Positions 56,616 through 64,000 of a stretch of 64,000 bases of DNA are shown here, one piece after another. The stretch is taken from NCBI GenBank assembly GCA_941918925.1, contig OW799235.1, forward strand, positions 46,193,701-46,257,700, read 5' to 3'. The notes below the pieces were generated by a model that made no database searches, was not told the DNA's origin, and saw only the letters and a list, made by a program, of their open reading frames with translations. The position numbers and the translations under genes were made by a program. Origin of the DNA: Phyto melanocephala (Eukaryota; Arthropoda; Insecta; Diptera; Rhinophoridae). Numbering within the stretch: the stretch's first letter is position 1; each line of letters begins with the position of its first letter.

Positions 56616-56835
56616 GGGCCATTATTACAACTTGTCGTTAGCTAAAGGCAGGATTTTGTTTGGCAGATAAATAAATGGCTTTGCATTATAAACCCTTAAT
56701 TTATTATTTTTTTATTCATTAAATATTATTAAAATAAATAATAATAACAATAAAAAAATGAAAGTTGTAATAATGCAAAGCTATTTATCGAGCAAAAAAA
56801 ATCCTATTTAACTAACTGCAAGCTGTAATAATGGC
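56616..56835. mobile_element. MITE related to the 2,223-3,247 element
   Basis: GGCCATTATTACAACTTGTCG at the left matches, inverted, GCCATTATTACAGCTTGCAG at the right. ACTTA is on both sides (56,611-56,615 and 56,836-56,840). 220 bp, no coding content. Confidence 0.75.
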
Positions 56836-57609
56836 ACTTAATCTATAGAAATTATTATTGTACTTAAAATCAATATTTAAGAAAATAATATTTAGGCTCA
56901 TAAAAAGAAAGTCGACTACAATATTTTTTTAATAATTTTTTTGAAGTTTATTTTAAAGACAATAACAATTTTTATGAACAATAAAGTAAAGTCTACTTTG
57001 AAATTGATAATTTGTCAATTACAATTGATATTTTTGAAGTTATAAATAGTAATCCAAAAGTATTAATTAAATATTGTTTAAAAAAAATCAATTGAGTTTT
57101 TAAAATGAATACATTTGATAATTTTTAAAATTCAATAAATAATTATACAACACAAATAGAGGTGGTATAGTTATATAAACGAAAATAATTTATGCTTACA
57201 AAAAAAGTTAATTCAAAAATAAATTATAAATATTTATCCCTTTTTTGTACACATTTAACAATACAATTTTTTCCTGTTTCATTCTTCAAAAAATTACAAA
57301 ATTCAATACATGTATATCCAAAAACAGTAAAATATAAAATCAGTACTTTTTCGTACTGTTTTAGGTATTGTGCATATAACAGTACATATTACAAAAAACC
57401 GTACATGTACTGTTTAAAACAGTACGATTGGCAACCCTATGTGAAGTACAATCGATACAATTAAGTTCTAAATAAAACGTCATTCAAATGGCCTCCACGA
57501 CTTCTTCTGCAGGAAGATCTGCCACAGCGGCTCGGGCTGACTGTTGCCACAGCGACTCCGTCTGATTGTTTTGCCACAGCGGCAAAAAAAACATTCATGT
57601 ACTTTAATA

Positions 57610-58620
57610 AAAAGTTTTGTTTGGTGAGAGGCATTGAGGCTGGATAGTCGTAGGAACCTTCTATCTAAGGCTCAGAGGTGCGCTTCAATCGGCATGACGA
57701 GGGCCACGAGAAGTACTCCTCAGGCAGCCCTGGAAGTTATTCTTCATCTTCTGCCTATTGAGCAGTATGTAGGTAGATTGGCAGGCAGGAACATTCTTAG
57801 ACTGAGGAAGCTCGGATTATTAGAAAATTTCACGCAGGGTCATTCGCGGATCTTGGGTGAAATTAGCGCTGGCGGTTATTGCCTGGGCTTGCCCGGCTCC
57901 ACGAATTATCTAGGAACTGGAGTCGATTTTAGGCGTCTGCCGAGTGTAATAATGCCAGCTAGAGAGGGCTAGACAGGTAAGGGCAGATTGTTTAGTGGTT
58001 TTGCTGTATGTTGGTCAGGATGGCGGTAAGAATAAGATTGAACCTGTCAGATATGTGCAGGCTGTGCAAGGATCCGGAGGAGTTGGAGACAGTTGATTAC
58101 ATTCTGTGCCAATGTCTCAGACTGCAGAATAGCTAGGTAGCAGATTCCTAGGCGAATTAGGGGATATCTTGGGCTGAGGACTCGAGAATCTAATAGGATT
58201 GTAATGGGATTGACCTGGCTTCGTGACACGAAACTAAGAACTGGTTGATTGTCACTCCAACATAAGCGGCAATTAAATGGCTGATGAGTTGGCAAGACAG
58301 GGCTCGGAAATGGTGTGTCCGGATCGGGTGAGGCGGTTAAGCCTCCATTGGTTTTCTATTTCGTTATGATCAGGTAATGGGTTCTGAGCGAGACTAATCG
58401 GGTCTAGAGTAACCGAACGGACTGCAGAGTATCACGCACGCTGTGGCCGATGCTCAGTAAGTCTTATTCGGATTTGCTTCTTGACAGGGGTAGGGTCTGC
58501 GTGAGAACTATAATAGCGATTATTACGGACCACTGTATGTTGTGCAGGATGGCGCACAGTGAGACAACGCCGGCATTAAATACAAGAAGTAATTGCAGAG
58601 TTCTGAAATTTTGCACAGGT
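57610..58620 (+). pseudogene. LOA-type LINE fragment (second family), scrambled 3' part
   Basis: RT thumb (57,634-57,972: LLSKAQRCASIGMTRATRSTPQ, LPIEQYVGRLAGRN) is followed by the C-terminal cysteine motif (about 58,045-58,130, NLSDMCRLCKDPEE) and only then by RNase H residues (about 58,275-58,310, MADELARQGSEMV). In an intact element RNase H comes before the cysteine motif, so the copy has been rearranged. Confidence 0.75.
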
Positions 58621-58659
58621 TACTTTTGAGACAATTCCAGTTAAAAAAAAAAAAAATTA

Positions 58660-58985
58660 AGAAAATTCGCCCACTTTTACGCCCACCTCCCATACAATCG
58701 AAATTTGTAAAATGCCGTATTGTCCGTAATACTTAAGGGATAACTTTAAATTTTGGTATACTTGAATGTTATATTGTTACAAACATTATCGGAATAAAGT
58801 TTTGGACTTTGGCCCACTTTTACCCCCATACAACCTCAACATAAAAAGTGCCATATTTTCTAAAATATTTTAGGTACAATCTTCAAATTTGATATTATTA
58901 TTATTTATATAATTTAAAATGTTTCATGCAAAAATTACAATAACACGCCCACTCTTACACCCACTTCCCATTAAAATGCAATAAA
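58660..58985 (-). repeat. Diverged units of the family A type
   Basis: CGCCCACTTTTACGCCCACCTCCCAT and later variants recur at about 58,668, 58,810 and 58,950. This is the inverse of GTGGGCGTAAAAGTGGGCG in the 28-30 kb element. Confidence 0.5.
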
Positions 58986-59935
58986 AAAGAAAAATTTTTT
59001 TCATTCTATCAATAATTTTTTAATATCATCATGGTATTCTAATTTTTTCAATATCTTTATTGCTATCGATCCAAATATCAGAAATTGCACTATAAAAAAT
59101 TATTGAATTATCCATGACCTTGTAAACTTTTTTTAACACTTTATATAAACTTGTATAAACTTGCACTCTCAAATATGTAGATTGTGAATTAAACATATAC
59201 ATACATACATAATTGCAATTACCGTTTGTTGATCAATAATATTTAAAACAACAACAATGTAATATTTTTTTACAGTTTGTTTTTAAAAAGTTTGTGAGCA
59301 CAATATAAAATATCAAACAAACAATTAAAAAAAAAAAAAAATTAAAATTTGTAAACATGCTATTGCATGCTAACATATGTACATACTTACGTATAGCGAC
59401 AAAATGTGCACGTTGCGTATTTTTTGTAGTTTTTTGTATGTTTAAAGTACTTTTGCAAACTTTTGCTATATGTCCTCTACTTTAAATGAAAGCTGAGACT
59501 TCAATCTTTCATTTGATATAAGTCTGCACCTAGGGCGAGGGGCTGCTCTATATTTCCTAGTCCATTGAAAATGCAAAATGTTAAATTTTTACACCACAAT
59601 TCTGTTGTAAAGAAATTTTTTTTTGTGTTTCTTTTTTTAAATTTATTTTTTTATCTACTCATTCTACAACAACTAAATTAATTAAAAAAATACTTTAAGG
59701 TTATATTTATTATGTATTTTTTTTATTGATAAGCTTTTGAATATTACATATTGAACCAACATATTTCAAGCGCGTTAGCATACCTCAACTTTGACTTGCT
59801 CTAGACCAAAAAGTAATGAAGTTATGAATCTCAAATTTCAGGAAATTGTTACTCATATATCTGTTAATATACTGTGAAAATTTTATCCAAATTGGACGAC
59901 ACGCCAAAAACTATTTTTTGCCGCTGTTACTTTAG
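58986..59935. other. AT-rich sequence, no gene recognised
   Basis: Poly-A and poly-T runs only; nothing supported. Confidence 0.5.
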
Positions 59936-59939
59936 AGCT

Positions 59940-60180
59940 GTCTCACTGTGTGGCGGTAAGAATGGGACTGAACCTGTCGGATATGTGCAGGCTGTGCGAG
60001 GATCCGGAGGAGTTGAAGGCAGTTGAGAACATTCTGTGCCAATGTCCCAGACTGCAGGTTGAAATGGCTAGGTAATGTATTCCTACGCAAATTGGGGGAT
60101 GTCTCGAAAATCTGTGATAGAATTCGTAATGGAAATGACCTGGTTCGTGACGTGAGACTAAGAATGGGTCGATTGTAGGG
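59940..60180 (+). pseudogene. LOA-type LINE C-terminal fragment
   Basis: VRMGLNLSDMCRLCEDPEEL and ENILCQCPRLQ give the C-terminal cysteine motif, nearly identical to the stretch at 58,025-58,130. It is a second, separate copy. Confidence 0.75.
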
Positions 60181-60319
60181 TTTAGCTCTTTTTGGTATTG
60201 ATTTGGTGTCCACTACTTCATCACTTGTCTACCTTCCATTCTTTCTGCTATTCTTATTCTATTTTTCTTTTTATTTCTTTATTAAAGCGTCACAATGGAC
60301 CGTATTGGTCTCTAGGTGA

Positions 60320-60636
60320 GGGTAACTTTGCATCAGCCTTACTACCTACCTACCTAATGAGAAAAACAGACTTAAGACTAATATTGCTACTGCACCTAGG
60401 TTATATGGATTACGGGAAATTCACAAAGGTTTTCCACTTAGACCCATTTGTTCGTTTGTCAGTTCTCCATCTTACGAACTTTGCAAATATATTTCCACCA
60501 TTTTAAAGAAGGTGACTGAAAATTCAACATATAATGTTAAGAGTTCAATACAATTTATGGAAGGGATTAAGGACCAATGTATTAAGGATAAAGAAAAATT
60601 AATTTTATTAGATGTAGTTTCAATATTACCTAACTA
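60320..60636 (+). pseudogene. Penelope-like element RT, first part
   Basis: The frame reads ATAPRLYGLREIHKGFPLRP, then ICSFVSSPSYELCKYI, YNVKSSIQFMEGI and LILLDVVSILPN before a stop. The pattern APR-YGL--IHK---PLRPI and the FDVVSLFP-type motif are hallmarks of Penelope-like reverse transcriptases, which are related to telomerase. The frame resumes at 62,290 after a Jockey insertion. Confidence 0.82.
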
Positions 60637-60639
60637 ACT

Positions 60640-62247
60640 AACAACTAACTACCCTTATCCGATAATGCACAATCAATCAATATCATTTCCGCCTATACAC
60701 TATGATGATCTTGTAAAAAACTTAAAAAATCTGAAACCTACAAACCAAAGTGTACCTGACGGCATTCCTAGTTGTCTACTTTCAAATTGTGCTCATGCTT
60801 TGGCGACTCCATTAACAATTTATGTTTAATATATCACTTAAATACGGCTATTTCCCTAAAGCTTGGAAAGAGTCATATATTATTCCTTTATTTAAATCTG
60901 GAAATAAGTCTCGAGTTGTAAACTACAGAGGTATTGTTAAATTAAGTATAATTCCTAAACTTTTCGAAAAATGTATTACCGAATCTCTCTGTCATCAAGT
61001 TTCATCAATAATGGCGTCTTCTCAACATGGCTTCCGTAAAGGTTGCTCAATAACAACAAATCTTCTACAATTGACATTCTTAATTAATCGAGGATTTGCT
61101 AATGGTCAGTGTACTGACGTCATCTACACGGACTTTAGTAAAGCTTTTGATAAAGTCAACCATATTCTGTTAATCAAAAAGCTTAATTTGTTGGGATTTA
61201 CCAATAATAGTTTGGCTTGGGTTAATTCATATCTAACGGACAGAAACCAACGTGCTTGCTTCAATAATACTCTATCTAAACATACAACAGTTAAATCTGG
61301 AGTTCCACAAGGCAGCCATCTTGGACCAATTTTATTTACCCTGTTTATAAATGATCTTCCAAATGCTATTAAATTTTCTAATGTTCTTATGTTTTTCATA
61401 TCGGTAATAACTGTGGTAATTATAATCTGCTGCAACAAGACCTAGATAGTTTCTTTGTATGGTGTAATACTAACTTAATGGATTTGAATTTAAATAAATG
61501 TAAACACATGCACTTTTCCCGTAAAACAGAAGAAATAAGCTCATTCTTCTTGAATGGTTACAAACTGGAACTGGTTGATTCAATAGTTAATTTGGGTATT
61601 CTATTTGATGTTAAACTTAATTTTAATCAGCATATTACCCTAATATCTAATAAAGCTCGTGGGGTTCTTGCTTTCATAAAACGCTGGGCCAAGGAATTTT
61701 CAGACTCTTACAATATTAGAATTCGGATCAATTATCTGGAATCCTCAATATAATTTGTACTCTGATAAAACTGAGTCTGTACAGAAACAATTTCTGTTGT
61801 TTTGCTTACGTCACCTTTTTCGAAATAGTGTTTCAAATTTACCATCTTACAAATCAAGACTTGCACTAATTAAACTTCCTACTCTACAGAACCGTAGAAC
61901 AATGCTAAATGTAACGTTTGTTATCAAATTGATTAACGGAGATGTATGCTTTAGTTTTCTGCTAAGCAACTTATCCTTCAATATTCCACATCGTCCAACT
62001 AGAAATTTCAACCCATTGCACGTGCAATTTTTTCGTCGAAATTATGCTAATGATAATCCTTTTAGAATAATTTGTTGCGATTTTAATAATCTTTATCATT
62101 TAATTTACTTTTCTGTTAGTGTTAATATTATTAAGAGAAAAATCATAGTGTTTTTAAATTCGTAATTGTATTATATTTCTGTCACTTTATTTTAATAGTC
62201 TGTAAGGATTTATACCATAGACTAACTTAAATAAATAAATAAATACA
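60640..62247 (+). mobile_element. Jockey-type LINE, 5'-truncated, inserted in the Penelope element
   Basis: RT frames run 60,822-61,445, 61,478-61,753 and 61,755-62,165. Landmarks are IPLFKSGNKSRVVNYRGI, ASSQHGFRKGCSITTNL, VIYTDFSKAFDKVNH and SGVPQGSHLGPILFTLFIND. Where the catalytic YADD should follow, the sequence goes from VLMF straight into another frame, so the motif is lost. The 3' end is an (AAATA)n-like tail at 62,230-62,247, as in target-primed LINE insertions. Clade assignment is by motif style. Confidence 0.85.
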
Positions 62248-62289
62248 AAACAAATATATCTGTTGTCTTAGCAGTAGAGATAATAGGAG

Positions 62290-62565
62290 AAAAATGAAGT
62301 ATTATTGAAAAATACACGAAGACAAATAAGGATTTATTTAAACGTATTCTTAAATTTTTTATAGAGGACAATAGATATTTCTAATATTTATGATGGAAAT
62401 ATATTTATGCAATATAAAGCACTTTCTATGGTATCTCCTTCTTTACCAATTGTGGCAGATATAGTTATGGAAAAATTACTACATTATTTTATTCAAAAAA
62501 TTAATATGAAACCAAGTCTAATGCCTAAGTACGTAAATGATTCATTGTGTTTTATGTCCCGGAAG
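62290..62565 (+). pseudogene. Penelope-like element RT, second part
   Basis: SIIEKYTKTNKDLFKRILKF and IEDNRYF are followed, after a frameshift at about 62,380, by YDGNIFMQYKALSMVSPSLP, IVADIVMEKLLHYF and MPKYVNDSLC. The family has GLPMGSPLSP and YVDD here; this copy has SMVSPSLP and YVND, so the catalytic site is damaged. Confidence 0.82.
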
Positions 62566-62584
62566 TTTTACTTCTTCATTTAAA

Positions 62585-63415
62585 TTCACTATAGAAAGGG
62601 AATGTCAAATTTCTACCCTCTATATCTCAGAGACTTCTTGGCCGATCTTGTTTAAAAATTGCGTCTAAGCTACTATAGGACTAACTTTGGTGCAAATTTC
62701 ATCCCGATCGGAAGACATAGGTTTCAAAAGTTAGTACACTTGAAGCAAAATTACCCGTATACGTATATAAATGATTAAATAAATGAATAAATTCCCACGT
62801 TTAACATATCACCATTGCTGGCAATATTGTTCTCGTATATCGGTGACTTTGTCGGGACACACGTGACCGAAGAAAATCGGGCATATTTGGCAATTTGTTT
62901 GTTCGACGTTGCACACTGGGGATTTTTGTATGGATATGAGGAAAAAATATATTTGTAAAAAAATGTAGTGGTTTCATCACAAATTTAGTTTAATTTATAT
63001 AGTAATACACAAAAGTAATCAAAATAAAGAAAGTTAGAGAAATGTATATCGTTACCTACAATTTAAAAAGCCCTAACTACAAAAAAATTTAAATGATTTT
63101 TTTAATTTATTACTTATTTTAAATCTATTTTTAATTTATTATTCTAAAAGAGCATTAACTTCGACGCTAGTAACACTATGCTTTTTCTGCCTAATGAAGA
63201 AGTCAAATGTGAGATCATGGGATCTGATATTACCATCATTCGGTGCGTAATATCTACGTTTGTGGCAATTCGACAGGATTTTTAATTTTTTTAATATTAA
63301 AGTAATAAGGTATATATTTATGTATAAAGTTAAATATTTATAATAACAGCGTATACACGTACATTTTAAATGTATTATGATCATAAGAATTTTTGGTAAT
63401 GTCATGTCATATAAA
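62585..63415. other. No gene recognised
   Basis: A Helitron-like phrase (GGCCGATCTTG, TTTCATCCCGATCGG) occurs at 62,640-62,715; otherwise AT-rich sequence. Confidence 0.4.
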
Positions 63416-63419
63416 ATAC

Positions 63420-63765
63420 GTACATACATGTAAAAAACATACATATAAAAAACCATTGTAAAATTATAAATTGAGTTTACGTATGTATGTTTCTAAAAAA
63501 AATATATTAAAAAAACAACAAAAAAATTTTTTAAAAAAATTAAAAATAAATATTTAAAAACATACAGATCTGAGGAATATATAGTTGCTTCTAAAAGTTG
63601 ATTTCAACCAACACACGGGCAGACGGTCAGGGCTTAATCGACTCCTCTATTCATAAGCTTTCAGAAAATATATACTTTATGGGATCAGAAATGAAAATTG
63701 TAGAAATTACAAACGGAATGACAAAGCTATATATACCCTTGTGCACCACAGGTGAAGGGTATAAA
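63420..63765 (+). repeat. Dispersed non-coding repeat, copy 3 (family B)
   Basis: It matches the start and end of copies 1 and 2, with most of the middle missing. It ends CAGGTGAAGGGTATAAAA at about 63,765. Confidence 0.75.
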
Positions 63766-63799
63766 AAAACGCTTTTATGTTATGTAGAAGGTTTACAAA

Positions 63800-64000
63800 A
63801 TTAATGCTTTCCATAAGACGTTGGTGAATATGTAAGGAATGTAATATTTCCTCGCCATTCACTTTGTAAAAAACACCTTTAATTTTTTTAATGCTTTCAA
63901 GAAAACCCGGATATGGCTTTTTAAAATAAATTTTTGATACTTGATCTACCCACGTAAATGAACTTACATACATTACATTCGTATTCTTCAAGTTTCAGCT
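63800..64000 (-). pseudogene. Possible GIY-YIG endonuclease fragment (Penelope-like)
   Basis: On the minus strand, from the window edge, one frame reads LEEYECNVCKFIYVGRSS and the next SIKKIKGVFYKVNGEEIL. C--C---YVG resembles the start of the GIY-YIG endonuclease of Penelope-like elements. The piece is truncated by the window end, so the call is weak. Confidence 0.35.

Larger units (their letters stand above)
55184..57439. mobile_element. hAT-type element with nested repeats
   Basis: Ends TAGGGTTGCCATA and, inverted, TAGGGTTGCCAAT are flanked by TGTGAAGT at 55,176-55,183 and 57,440-57,447. An 8-bp duplication is the hAT signature. No transposase remains. Inside are a family B repeat, a small MITE, and an inverted pair of about 90 bp (about 56,525-56,612 and 56,988-57,073). 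Confidence 0.88.

Overview
The window is AT-rich nuclear DNA from an insect, most likely a higher (brachyceran, perhaps muscoid) fly. I see one clear host gene, a signal peptidase 22/23 kDa subunit (Spase22-23/SPCS3) closest to the fruit-fly protein as I recall it. The transposable elements are also typical of flies: BEL/Pao, copia, Jockey and LOA LINEs, Penelope, mariner DD41D, piggyBac, Transib and Helitrons. The fly assignment is inference; no species is claimed.

Layout. 1-12,640 is a graveyard of transposons: a short dispersed repeat, a Jockey-type LINE cut by two smaller elements, a solo-LTR-like segment, a decayed piggyBac, an LTR-retrotransposon leader with a tRNA-Lys-type primer site, and a three-level nest (terminal-inverted-repeat element, then PIF/Harbinger-type MITE, then piggyBac). 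12,648-23,356 is a BEL/Pao retrotransposon on the minus strand with both LTRs, a 5-bp target duplication (AATAG) and an env-like gene of the baculovirus-F type; its 5' LTR is split by a 2.4-kb element.

24,260-51,644 is the host gene on the plus strand. Exons 1 and 2 are 50 bp apart, but exon 3 lies 26.8 kb downstream. That second intron holds a gypsy integrase relic, mariner copies, a tandem-repeat element, a nearly complete LOA-clade LINE carrying a mariner, a Helitron, and a copia element. The copia element itself hosts a Transib (RAG1-like) element, a hairpin MITE and a SINE. The three exons join into an intact 179-codon reading frame, so the gene looks functional despite the load.

52,000-64,000 is again repeats: a LINE 3' end sharing its tail with the SINE, a nested inverted-repeat structure enclosing a small spliced-looking reading frame, a TA-flanked MITE, a hAT-type element with an 8-bp duplication, LOA fragments, and a Penelope-like element split by a Jockey LINE.

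The most notable object is the Transib at 45,183-48,152. Both ends read CACAGTG, a 22-bp spacer, then GCAAAAAT, it is flanked by the GC-rich 5-bp duplication CGCCG, and it retains a RAG1-like C-terminal domain. Its ends therefore resemble V(D)J recombination signals. Nearly every transposon gene here is broken; apart from the host gene I see no intact long reading frame.
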